From: Tubulanus polymorphus
Taxonomy: Eukaryota > Nemertea > Palaeonemertea > Tubulaniformes > Tubulanidae
NCBI RefSeq assembly: GCF_964204645.1
Contig: NC_134027.1
Location: 18,216,485 to 18,280,484 of the forward strand
Reading direction: 5' to 3'
DNA: 64,000 bases
The notes beneath the pieces were generated by a model, which was given only the letters and a program-made list of their open reading frames with translations, was not told where the DNA came from and did not search any database. Every line of letters starts with the position of its first letter. The stretch's first letter is position 1. Below are positions 11,314 to 21,236 of the stretch, in pieces. The translations under genes were made by a program, and so were the position numbers.

Positions 11314-14300
11314 TATATCTTATAAAAATTAAAATATATTATTCCTCCTACTACAATTCCTATACAAGTTATTGCTAATTTGGTATTTTCATGGGATTTA
11401 TTATCATTATTAGTTTTAATTATATCATGTTGGATAATATCAGTTTTTATATTTTCTGTTGTATTGTAATCTTTTATTTTAGAATCATTTTCCAATTTAA
11501 TATTCTTAGTTTAAGTTTCTGTTGATTGAATATGTTTGTTAATTTTTTCACCTTCCATTAATTTTGGAGCAGTAATAATATTTTTATTTATATCATTTAA
11601 TCCAAATGAATTATTTATTGTTGCAGTTTTAATCAAATTATTGTAACCAATTATATTTCCCATTTTTAGGCCAGCCGTAGACTGAGCCTGTTACTATACA
11701 AATGGAGCGAATTTAAATGACATTGTTTCCACACAAAAGGCTCTTTTGCTTGCCAAGTGAGGGCATATTCGAACAAATCACGTATTTAAGCGTAATCCAT
11801 TCTCGGAATCGTAGCGAGCAGAATTTTGAAATAGGGTCTCATAAAAATGTTTTCTGCATTTTTCACGAAAGTTAAATCGGGAAAATTTCAATTTTTATCA
11901 GCCAATCAGGAAGTTGTGTCTTCCCTGTGATTGGTTTATCTGAAAATATCAGCAGCTGTTCACGTGAATTATCGCGATTTCATTACTGGCGCTTTTGCGC
12001 ATGACGTCATGTATCAACACGCGACAATACTTCCGCGTTCGCTACGTTTTCGCTGATTGGCCCATTTACTGGGAAATTCCACAGAAGCCTAATGTGGTTT
12101 GTTACAAGCGCTGTGATTGGCCCGACCCGATTCTGGCATGGCTTAAGCTTAGTGGGTTCGAATCCCTTGACGGGTGAAGATGATGGATCCTATCAATATC
12201 TATTGAAACAAATAAGTTTCCCGGTTGGGCAGCCGCGGATATCTACCGGAAGTGTTCCGGTTCGATATTTCGAGGTTTCTTTGAATTTTGGAGTGATATT
12301 GAAATCCGGTAAATACCAGCGGTAGATTGTGAAAACCCATTGCATGATATTTGTATTACTTAATCAACGAAAAGCGTCGGGGCCGCGCCAGGAGTTTTCG
12401 TTATTCAAGTAGCGCAATAGCCTACTTCTTCGTGTTCGTCCACCTCAATTTTCACTCCGCCGTTCTCTGACACGGCTCTGTCCCCGTCGGCGCTGTGATT
12501 GCACTTTCGTACCACCAAACTTTTTTATTTCTATATCAGGGAGGTCTGGAGAATAAAAAAGTCAAAATTTGGATATCACATAGGCCTGATTTCATCGAAT
12601 AAGTCGACCATGGTCGTTACGTTTCCGTACTTATTACCACCTAAAACCGTCTGAACAATTTTGTCACAACCAACATTTCGTTTACAGAAATCAGGTGTTC
12701 ACGTGAATCCGCGGTATCGTCTACTGTTTTACTTCCGGGTTTTATTTTAAGATTTAAAATTGTATTTCAAGATCGATTTCTATGAAATCTTTAGTTGATT
12801 TGGTGTTTGGGAGGAATTTTTATTTGCTCTACAGAAAATTCATCCTTGACAATTGCGCAAGGTTCGCGAAAAAAAGGTTTTACCAAATCGGGTGTATGAC
12901 CTTGATATGCTAATTAGCCATGTGCCCGAATTGCAAATTCAATCAAATTTTATTCTGCCAAAAAATGTTAAATACAATTCGCTTTCCGAGAGTTAATGGT
13001 ATGCTGCATGGAACAAAGTTGTTTTGAGATGGGTCTTGAAGCTATTGAGGTCGAGAGATAACCATCTAGATAGTTCGTGAGAGTTCCAAAGTTTTGAAGA
13101 CGCTTCAAGGTAATGTCTTGATATTTGTTTTATACGTGTATCTACCCTAGACACATCTTCAGGCCAAAAACTGGCCCTGTCAGATTCAAGATGGCCGACT
13201 GGCAGCCATTGTTGTTCGCCAAAATCAGCACTTTTTACACATTTTTGAAGTTTTCGAGGGAAATTTTGAAGACACTTTTATCAATAACCTTGATCATTCG
13301 TATATATTTGTATCCCCCGAGGGCCCATCGGCATGAGAAAAATTGAGTCGATCGGACTCAAGATGGCCGTACTGTGACCTTTTTTGTTCCCAAAAATGTC
13401 TTTGGCCTCAATTCTGAGTACTGTAGCTTTCTAATGGTGCGCCATGTTTCATTGCAATTTGTAATGGGTATTCTTTGGAAAGGGATCTTTTATATCCGAG
13501 AGGGTATTTTTGACCAGGCAATTATGACGCACTTGGCAGCCATCTTGGGGTCATCAGTACTCATTCGTAGGTGGAAAAATTGTTTTTCCACATCATAATT
13601 GATACTTAAGCATATTTTGCTACTATAATCAATTGGAAAGTTGTAGCTCATGACATGTTCTATGATCGAGGTGAGTTTCAAGCTCATTGGTTTTTTTTAT
13701 GGCCACCAGGGGGCGTTGAACAATACAATAACTTAGTATTTCTATATTACATTCGTTCCTGCTGTCTGTGTTAACACACGATTTTACTATGTAAATGATA
13801 TTGAGCAGGGAGTGTATATTGATAAATATAACCCACAGATTACATCATTTATAAAAAGCAAATCTGACAGGCTGGCCATTGTGCCCCTTGGGGCTCTTGT
13901 TAATATTAAATCATCAGAAATAATTAATAAATTAGGACCAATACAATAATTTAATCTTACATGTGATTTATCTAAATAATTTTGATATCTTACTATATTT
14001 TCTTATGAATAGAATCTTCAAATAATACTTTGAATAATTTTGTGTATCAAATGATGTATTTAAATTTCCAATTATCAGGGATCTGGTTTCAACCCGTGCA
14101 CCTAGAATATAATCAAATAAGTTCTAATTGATTGATTTATTCTTTGTATACCTGATTTTGTGAATCCTTCACTATTTTAAAATAAAATAAACCCAACCAT
14201 TATTATTTTCTTGTGTTAAATTATCGTAGAATTTAGGTAATTTATTAAAATTTAATGTTTTTAAATATATATTTTCTATTTTACCATAATTTATTATTAT

Positions 14301-14912
14301 AGATACTATAAAACTATTAGATGGTAAGGGAAGTGCACAATATTCTGCAATCTTTTAAGGGCAAGGAAGTGATCTTATTGTTCCAATTTGTGTTCTAAAA
14401 TCAGAATTATTTATATTTATATTAAATTCATTTCAAATTTTATAAAACTTTGATGAATTAATATTATTATCTAATTCCTTAAAATATCTAGATCCTGGTA
14501 AAGGGGTCTCTAATTAGTTTAATATTAATCTTATTTGAAAGTTTGTATTAAATCTAAATAAACTTTGAATTAATTTATATTTAGAATTATTAAAATGATC
14601 ATTCCAACTAATTCCACATCCTGTTGTTGCACAATAAACTGCAAAATTTAATTGGTTCTGCCAATACTTCATATTAGATTTTAATAACCATTGTTTTTCA
14701 TCTTTCAATTTTTTAAAATTGATTATATATACATGAAGTATGTTTTCCATCTTTGCATTAAAATTATTAGTTTCAGTAACATAAATATCTAAATTGATTA
14801 ATGAATCTAAAACTTCATTTCTATATGTGATATCTTTATTAAAATCTATTGCTGGAATATTATATTTAATTGATTTATTATATTGAAAAGCTTTTGGAAA
14901 ACTATCTACCAT
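11314..14912 (-). pseudogene. Pseudogene of the 430-residue Polinton protein, split by an insertion
   Basis: Homologue of 45,123-46,415. The N-terminal part is at 13,901-14,912 (ATG at 14,912 in TATAAATG) and the C-terminal part at 11,314-11,668, with 2.2 kb of unrelated DNA between. The C-terminal piece ends in a membrane segment, LAITCIGIVVGGIIYFNFY, which in Pol-3 is lost to a frameshift. The N-terminal piece keeps KYWQNQLNFAVYCATTGCG. Confidence 0.75.
11669..13900. mobile_element. 2.2 kb insertion in Pol-1, ending in HINE-like copy H1
   Basis: Homology with Pol-3 breaks at about 11,669 and resumes at 13,901. The right part (13,088-13,900) is the 3' part of the repeat family also seen at 21,237-22,508 and 28,276-29,345. 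Shared features are AAGATGGCCGACTGGCAGCC and a CCACCAGGGGGCG motif at 13,703-13,715. It ends in a GC-rich palindromic CCCCTTGGGG plus CTCTTGTT. The left part (11,669-13,087) has an isolated B-box-like GGGTTCGAATCCC near 12,156 and CRE-like TGACGTCA at 12,002-12,009. I see no credible gene in it. Confidence 0.6.
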
Positions 14913-15047
14913 TTATATAATAAGAAAATTAATAATTAATTAATTCTTTTAATGATTTATCTTGTTCTTCAACTGTTATATTACCATTTAAACTTATTAT
15001 ATAATCTAATGTATTTTCCAATTTATTAATTTCTTTTATATTAGATT

Positions 15048-15362
15048 TCATTTTTCTTTATTACTTTTTGTATTTAATTTTGAACTTATTCCGGTTAAAA
15101 CACTTGAACTTAATCCTAACACACCAATTGATATAGCTAAAGGTGTTAATGGACTGAATATTGCTGAAAATGTTATTACAGAACTTATTGTAACTGAACC
15201 ACTAATAATAAAATAATATATGATTTTGCTTTTTAAATATTTTTTCTTTTTAACTTTTAAATCATTTTCAAATTCTAATATTTGTTTTTCCAAATATAAT
15301 TTTAATTTAGTTTTGTTTATATCATGAGGAATAATATCAATATTATCAACTTTATCATCCAT
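15048..15362 (-). CDS. Small two-pass membrane protein (Polinton)
   Basis: 104 residues. The start is MDDKVDNID in TAAATG. A charged, probably helical stretch (residues 20-45) is followed by two hydrophobic segments, IIYYFIISGSVTISSVITFSAI and LAISIGVLGLSSSVL (first quoted by its ends IIYYFIIS and ITFSAI). The Pol-3 homologue (46,540-46,858) is frameshifted, so this is the better copy. Likely a membrane or virion-envelope-associated protein by composition only. Confidence 0.55.
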   Translation of the reverse strand: MDDKVDNIDIIPHDINKTKLKLYLEKQILEFENDLKVKKKKYLKSKIIYYFIISGSVTISSVITFSAIFSPLTPLAISIGVLGLSSSVLTGISSKLNTKSNKEK

Positions 15363-15586
15363 TTATTTAGAAAAAAGAATTACTAGTTAGTAAATTTATA
15401 GATATGTTTATTTACGCAATAATGAGAATAAGTAACATCACGTTACAAAATTAAGACCATGCAGTGTTATTGCCGCCAGCATTTCTTATTAGTGGCAGCG
15501 GCCGCGGCCGGCTTTCATTACCTACCATTTAGGCGTTGAGAGGTAGGTGTGAGAAGATTTACGTTTTTATCTCTTATTTTCTTCAG

Positions 15587-16000
15587 ATTGTTGGCAACCG
15601 CGCTAAACTTAACTTGATGAAACTTCCTGATTTTCTGAACACTACTACACCTGTATTCCATATCAGTCCAGATTTATACGATAAACTTCAAATATCAACA
15701 ACATTCCCATCACCAATTGGACAGGAATCTGATGTCCTATTTGCATATGCTATGCTATTATATAACCTTATAGTTGGCTCACCGATGGTACCTCAGGTTT
15801 ACGCGAATTGTTCCAGTTCTGATTGCGTCATTGACAACATGAAGAAGGGGTTATATCCAGATACTACGGAACTCCCATCGATTGTCCCTGAAACATTACG
15901 ACTTATGCTGAAAGAGTGTTGGGTGGGTGGCCGAGCGTGTACCGTTACAATACAGGAATTGAAAAATATCTTACAAACGATATCGAATTTAGAACAGTAA
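15587..16000 (+). CDS. Last exon of a protein-kinase-like host gene
   Basis: The exon begins after a good acceptor (TTATTTTCTTCAG, ending 15,586) and runs to TAA at 15,998-16,000. The reading frame resembles the C-lobe of a protein kinase. HISPDLYDKL sits where kinases have the APE segment, ESDVLFAYAMLLYNLIVG resembles the SDVWSFG...ELLTG helix, and LRLMLKECWVGGRACTVTIQEL resembles the ...CW....RPTF..L end. The RP arginine-proline is replaced by AC, and no catalytic loop is in this exon, so it may be a pseudokinase. It is not part of any mobile element seen here. Upstream exons are not visible; Pol-1 lies 170 bp upstream. Confidence 0.55.
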   Translation: MVGNRAKLNLMKLPDFLNTTTPVFHISPDLYDKLQISTTFPSPIGQESDVLFAYAMLLYNLIVGSPMVPQVYANCSSSDCVIDNMKKGLYPDTTELPSIVPETLRLMLKECWVGGRACTVTIQELKNILQTISNLEQ

Positions 16001-16555
16001 TTTTCCATTTAAAAGACTGAAGCTAAGTCCCCGGTTGATTTCCAACGTAGGAAACAGCTAGTAATATTTATTTCTACAATGCTTGTGAATTAAATGCTTT
16101 TAATGGACTTTTACAAGTCATTTTTGTGACTAGCTTTCTTGCGTTATTTGCTTGTTAACGCGATTTTGTCAATACGGCATCTCTACCCGTAATTGAGTTC
16201 AATTACGATAAACTAACATCATGAATCAAGCATAACTTGTGTTGTTTCCACTTGTCTTACGTGTCTCTCGCTCGATAACAGTTCCAGAGTTTCAATTACA
16301 ATCCAAATTGGCAAATTAGTCACAGCAAACCTATTCCAGTCTTATGTCGATTGCGTTGAATCGCTTTGCTTGAGTTGAAACAATCATATCTTCTATCGTA
16401 TGATGCAACATCGGTCGAATAGAGTTATCTTGGTGTTGACTGCCCTTGACCATTTAACTTCATGTTACATTGGAATCAGCATCATACCCATTTGAACTGC
16501 AAAATATTCATAGAACATGAAAAAACCTATATTGTATATTGTATATAGTACATGT
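16001..16555 (+). other. 3' flank of the kinase-like exon; no gene seen
   Basis: Probable 3' untranslated region and intergenic DNA. No domain, repeat or RNA gene recognised. Confidence 0.4.
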
Positions 16556-16801
16556 ATACAGTATTATATTCACACTGGTCAGTGGTCTCAGCTCCGCGGT
16601 GACAGCTCCGCGGTGAGTGATGGATGGGGAGAACATAAACAAACCGGGATTAGAGACCATCAGGCCAATGTCGAGGATTTTCTTCTTTTTTTTCCTCACC
16701 CGAATCCCTGCGTAGGCCACACAAACTGCGACCGCCCAGCGTGACATCCAAACGAAGACTGACCGCTACGCTTATCACACGTGACCAGTGTGAATAGTAT
16801 T
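16556..16801. repeat. Extra DIRS-like terminus in tandem with the main element
   Basis: Bases 16,560-16,648 match 16,797-16,867 (ATTCACACTGGTCAGTGG, then CTCAGCTCCGCGGTGA). Bases 16,746-16,801 match 26,618-26,673, which is the other end of the element. So an end sequence is followed directly by a start sequence. This is the junction expected from a tandem copy or a circular intermediate, with the first copy shrunk to about 240 bp. Confidence 0.6.
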
Positions 16802-17031
16802 ATATTCACAATGGTCAGTGGTCTCAGCTCCGCGGTGAGTGATGGATGGGGAGAACATAAACAAACGTGTTATCGGCCCCAGCGGCTAAACCACCGCTAC
16901 AACCCCCTACCCAAGCAATAACAATCCCCCAATCTCACATAAAACCCAAACCCCACACCCCAAAACTCAAAAGGCCGACTGAAAGGAGGCCTTGAAATCA
17001 CCGACAACTTACCGCGCAGCTAAACTCTCAT

Positions 17032-17716
17032 TCATCTAGCCAAAGGCATGAACGATCGCACGTCATTGTTCTCTTTGTAAGGTCCCGTGTAGCACTCCTG
17101 GGTGTCCTCTAAGATGCCACCCATTGCACTGGAAATGCTACTAGACATGACGCTATCCACTCTTGTGTAATGTTTTGCCATCTTCTCCGATCTCCACCCA
17201 ATGTAATTCGAGATATCACCAGGAGAATGCTTCATTGACGCCAGGGTTACCGAGCAGCCCACCCGAAAACTGTGTGGAATTTCCCGTTCGTCAAAACCGC
17301 AAGGACCCAAATAAAACCTCAGTCGACCACTGACAGCATTGGAGTCGAGGGGCTTATTCAAGATACAGCTGTTCTTATCCAGTGCCCTGGACAGGTACCC
17401 GTGCCGAAGGTTAACTTGCAGATCATTGGCAACACCAAAATAATGTTCCAATCCGACAACGGGGCATAATTGCGGGTTGTGCAAACGCGATATTACCGTG
17501 GTTCTACAGCTACCGTCACGTAGTGTTTTCCGAAATGTAAGATTCAAGACTACCGTCGATTTATCAGCACTGATGACCACCCCATCCGTAAGGAAACGAC
17601 CCAAGTCGGCCGCCCTATGTCCCGATACGAAGTCCAGCTTTAAAAAATGCCTGGTCCCTGGCCCTAACAAATTGAGACTGTGGGGACAAACCCCCATCCT
17701 TAAGGGATTCAGCTAT
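17032..17716 (-). pseudogene. DIRS tyrosine recombinase, catalytic C-terminal part
   Basis: Carries the tyrosine recombinase signature: SGHRAADLGRF (first Arg), PHSFRVG (the HxxR box), IGWRSEKMAKHY (Trp/His position and the Tyr nucleophile). The segment is open for about 220 codons. Just upstream is an acceptor-like CTCTTACATAG ending at 17,717, so this may be an exon, or simply the continuation of the N-terminal part at 19,945-20,100 from which it is cut off by the 17,724-19,944 insertion. Confidence 0.85.
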
Positions 17717-18184
17717 GTAAGAGCAGGGAAGTGTGATGAGATGGAATACGGACGCTATTGTGCAGCTCTTGTCGAATGTGCGTTGTAATTGCCCTAAAGC
17801 CGATAACGGTTCGTCGGCGAGCGCTTTGTTACGTAACGCGCCGATAAGCGATAACCAGCGAGATCGGGAATCTCCGTAATAATTCAGTTGTTTCCGAATA
17901 TCGGTTTTTCATCCCATAATAAACTTATATAAAAATTCCTCTGTAAACTGGTTAAACTCAACACCTGATTTCCCCTCATCAATTTTAGTCGATCAACTTG
18001 TATTCACAATTGTCTTAAATTTAAGTGCCCCCTAGTCTGTCTCTTAACTGCTTCTCTTTAATCTGTTTTAGCGTGTAACTGTTTCTACGTTAATTTTCCT
18101 TTAGTTTGTATCATCTCTGATTACTTGAATTAGTCTCTTTGTCTCTGGATTGTATATATCTCTCATAATTTCTGTAGTATTCAT

Positions 18185-18290
18185 TATTTCTGAAGATGAC
18201 TATTAGGACATAGACGAAACGTTGAATAAACTACTAACATTTTTGGACTTTTTCGTTATCATTGTGCGATTCTCTCTACATCGCTTCAGA
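18185..18290 (+). repeat. Penelope-like element end fragment
   Basis: Shares with 30,000-30,105 (reverse strand) the string of blocks GAAGATGA, GAAACGTTGA, AACATTTT, GATTCTCTCTACA and GCTTCA in the same order. This kind of GAAGATG...GAAACGTT end is typical of Penelope-like elements in animals. Confidence 0.5.
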
Positions 18291-18341
18291 CGGATATAGT
18301 GTTTTATCAATCGTGATATCGGTTCTTTCCGCTGTATTAAA

Positions 18342-19015
18342 ATGGCAACGGTTGTCAACGAAATTATAAATGATGACGATTTTGACGAACTATTCTTTGA
18401 TAGTGACGAATTGGTTCAGATCGATACGGAAATATTACGGGAATCCTCTGGATCAGGATCAACTAATTCGGCCGATTCTAGTGAGTGTTATTCCTTTTGA
18501 ATCAATGTAATATCGGAATAGTTTCCACCTAATTGCAGGCACTTTATTCTTTCCTTTTCTTTTTCATATAGGTACTTCTCAGGCTCAGCTGACCAGAGAC
18601 TGCGATCTGAACACGAGAAAACACACATACAGGTATTTTTTACATTTATTTTTATAATCAATACAATCCTTTTAGGTTATAAAATAATAAACGAATACAG
18701 AAAATAATATATAAACATAATATAAAAAATCCAGATAAGTACATGTTAAAATAATAATCATTATTATTATTTTCGCAGGAACACTATATATTTGGAAAAG
18801 GCTATGACTGAAGTGATTAACCATCGAGTATTTAAATTCAGTTCAAATGGAATGGCAGCAGTACATAATGGAAAATCGATCGATAAAATTTTGACTACAA
18901 ATACGTCGCCGTCCAGACTTGGAATTAACCAGTGGTTTACAAAAATTCAAGATACATTATGTTCCGCCATTCACATAAGCACTGCGAAAGATTTGGATAA
19001 AATGTGGGCAAAGTT
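18342..19015 (+). CDS. Unknown three-exon gene inside the DIRS insertion (3' end unclear)
   Basis: Exon 1 is 18,342-18,480 (MATVVNEIINDDDFDELFFD..., acidic), with donor GTGAGT. Exon 2 is 18,572-18,632, between a TTTTTCATATAG acceptor and a GTATTT donor. Exon 3 starts at 18,779 after TTTTCGCAG and runs through KAMTEVINHRVFKFSSNG and SRLGINQWFTKIQDTLCSAI. Phases agree across both junctions. Beyond about 19,015 the frame stays open only because it passes antisense through the next exon, so the true end is unknown. I do not recognise the family. Possibly the second gene of the same transposon as the RAG1-like domain. Confidence 0.5.
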
Positions 19016-19243
19016 TCATGTTGTGATAGTCACAGGGACAGTTTTTTTAACGTTTTTGTTCTTACGCCATTTTTGTAATTTGACACGACACATATTACAG
19101 ATATATATCGGGTACTGTTCAGTATCATCATCAAAATCAATGTTGAACAACTCCTTCACATGGCTTTTGAAATTATTTTTATCGATAGGACGACGATCCG
19201 GAGGTTTCGCATTTTTTCCACACAATCGACAAAGATCCATGAC
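19016..19243 (-). CDS. Exon with a RAG1-like N-terminal zinc-binding domain
   Basis: After an acceptor (CTTGTTTTTAG, just above 19,243) the frame reads MDLCRLCGKNAKPPD, then FKSHVKELFNIDFDDD, then YPIYICNMCRVKLQKW. The order LCRxCG, a VF/LFxID segment, and CxxC close to KLQKW matches the zinc-binding region N-terminal of the catalytic core of vertebrate RAG1 and the molluscan transposons carrying only that region (N-RAG-TP). No RAG1 catalytic core is visible nearby. A ZAD-type zinc finger is the main alternative. Confidence 0.5.
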   Translation of the reverse strand, partial: VMDLCRLCGKNAKPPDRRPIDKNNFKSHVKELFNIDFDDDTEQYPIYICNMCRVKLQKWRKNKNVKKTVPVTITT

Positions 19244-19944
19244 TAAAAACAAGAAAAGGTTAATTAAATGAGATTGCTGATGCTATTTAGGCAACTTGGT
19301 TTATATGGGGGACAATAATTTGTAGGCCTAATGTAAGCGTTATTAAGTAACATTATTATGTAGTAAATACACATTTTAAAGATCATACTTCATGTATATG
19401 TCTGTGTCGTAACATAGCAACATGACGTCAGAAACGAAAGCTGCGCGAGTCTGGGCCGAAATATTTGACATCTTCAATGCCCAAATAACGCTAAACCCGG
19501 AATCGGAACGAACTGGCAAAAACATATGTTTAACACATAAAAACAGACTTTAATCACAATATAAACACTTAATGTTCCGATTCCGGGTTTCGGAGATATA
19601 GAAGAATAAAAATACATACCTTTTTGGACAAATTTTACGAGAAATTGTTGAATTTCAACCGATTTTCTAAAGAAAAATATGTTTATACACAGCCACTTCC
19701 ACGTGGTTCAATGAACTGCAGTGCGCATGCGTAGTATCGATCGCAGAACATTTATCGGGCTAAAACTATTGCGGGTTGTTCTGCGACCGAATCAAAGTTG
19801 ATGTTGACTGGTGTTCAGCTGGTAACACACACTCGATAAGCGTAGCTTACTGCTGTTGCGGTAACCTTTGATGTACGGGCTGAATTGAATAGCCTACATC
19901 CGGCAATTAAAAGCGTCCGTATTCCATCTCATCACACTTCCCTG

Positions 19945-20100
19945 GTAAGAGCAAAACGAGGTCCTCCTGGGATTTAGGGAGTTCAAAAAGGTTTTGAAAT
20001 CCCGACATAAAGCCGTTTTTATTTTCCCGTAAGCCAAGCTTTTTTCAAACGTTTCCATGTATGCCATTCTTTTATCCAGATCTTCTACTGACGCCGCCAC
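19945..20100 (-). pseudogene. DIRS tyrosine recombinase, N-terminal part
   Basis: Starts MAASVEDLDKRMAYME and runs to CRDFKTFLNSL, resembling the N-terminal DNA-binding part of DIRS recombinases. It is cut at 19,944 by the insertion that carries the RAG1-like domain. Confidence 0.55.
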
Positions 20101-20411
20101 GATTGAATCAAAATCAGTGTTTTGGTTACCATGTCGAAGGTGTTTTCGATCTGTCCCGTAGTTGCTACAGAAATTGTTATCAGCGAGGACGAAAACCTGA
20201 CATTCCGTGCATAGAACCGGGATTTTCTGAAATTATAAAAGCACGACAGCAGTTTTATTAGTATTCAAATGAAACAAAGCGTGTAATTAGCCTGCGATAG
20301 AACCTGTATACATACAAATCATACTTTAATCCCGTATTATCTGGGATAAAACCTCTCTTAGACGGCATCAAAATCACACCCTTTTTCCCTCTACGACCCA
20401 GTAAATCCCTC

Positions 20412-21020
20412 TCAAATAAAACTGTATCTGAAAGTGGCCACCAAATTGGCCGAGGAAAGATGTGCGGGAGGACCATTGTCACCGGCTTGCGAAATAACAA
20501 AAAAAAACCGTAAAACGGCCGAAATCATACGGAACGGAGGAAAGACGTAAGGGTTATCCTCTTTATTTATATCCTGCGCGAAGAGGTCGACCCCATCAGA
20601 AGCTACAGACATAAAAGGGGTGAAATGGCGGAGTTTCTTACCCTCAAATCCACACATAACATTCGAATCTAAGGACATGAAATCAATAGAATGTCCAGCA
20701 ATCCCCCCAAACCGTTTCTGGACGAAATCCCAGGACTTAGGAGACAACATAGCATCAGATCCTTCGATAATTCGAGACGGGGCATCCCCCGGGTTGTCGC
20801 CCGATCGCACGTAGGGTAGGTTATCTACGTGGGCATCGACCCTACTATCTTTGACCCTGTCGCCTAACACACAGAGCGTATTATCCAAAGCGAGAGTTTC
20901 CTTGACTACGATGTCCTTTGGCATGACCTCTAATAGCCAGTAGACCGAAATCTCCACAACGTCTCCGCACATCAATTTCCCACCCCACCTAAAACCCGAC
21001 GCGTCCGAGAAAATCGACAC
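20412..21020 (-). pseudogene. DIRS RNase H-like region
   Basis: FSDASGFRWGG begins with the first RNase H aspartate. KETLAL has the glutamate, AHVDNLP the next aspartate, and GDNPGDAPSR resembles the segment with the last acidic residue that precedes the spacer to the recombinase. It follows the RT in the expected place, although the H2 insertion intervenes. Confidence 0.75.
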
Positions 21021-21236
21021 CTGAGAGCGGCACTCAGGGAACCAATGAATAGACCTTGGGGCACTGTCTAAGATATGCCAGTGCTCTATCTCATCCCGGA
21101 GGCTGCCTTCTACAAGAATGTCCCTTCAATTTTTAACAGCTCTCGAGAGCGCCAAATTGCATTCCCGCATGTAAAATTTTGCCCCTGGTATCACTTAGCT
21201 GAATGATACCACCTTCCCCACGAATCTTTGCATCGT

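Larger units (their letters stand above)
1..15412. mobile_element. Pol-1: truncated Polinton/Maverick (adintovirus-like) element
   Basis: AT-rich block with the gene set of a Polinton: family B DNA polymerase, HNH nuclease, integrase remnant with chromodomain and A32-like ATPase on the plus strand, then a major-capsid-like gene and membrane protein genes on the minus strand. The left end lies outside the window. The right end stops near 15,412, where homology to Pol-3 (about 46,890) ceases. Later elements interrupt it at 8,126-9,888 and 11,669-13,900. Gene order differs from Pol-3: polymerase lies immediately upstream of the HNH gene on the same strand, whereas in Pol-3 they sit at opposite ends. 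Several genes are broken, so the copy is not autonomous. Confidence 0.9.
17724..19944. mobile_element. 2.2 kb insertion bounded by a perfect 33-bp inverted repeat
   Basis: Bases 17,724-17,756 and 19,912-19,944 are exact reverse complements. They separate the N- and C-terminal parts of the DIRS recombinase. Inside are a Penelope-type end (about 18,185-18,290), a plus-strand gene with three exons (18,342 on) and a minus-strand exon encoding a RAG1-like zinc-binding domain (19,016-19,243). The 33 bp reads in frame with the recombinase on one side (GKCDEMEYGR), so the repeat may be a duplicated and inverted piece of DIRS and not the insert's own terminal repeat. Confidence 0.55.

Noticed and set aside
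12129-12180. tRNA gene from GTGGGTTCGAATCCC
   Set aside because: Only a B-box-like string; no matching A box or acceptor stem nearby.
11669-13087. A gene in the left part of the Pol-1 insertion
   Set aside because: Short frames at 11,995-12,325 overlap, lack domains and splice logic, and lie next to a B-box-like string.
16508-16747. Protein genes on both strands here
   Set aside because: Both frames fall in the repeated DIRS terminus and contain no domain. They change with the repeat boundaries.
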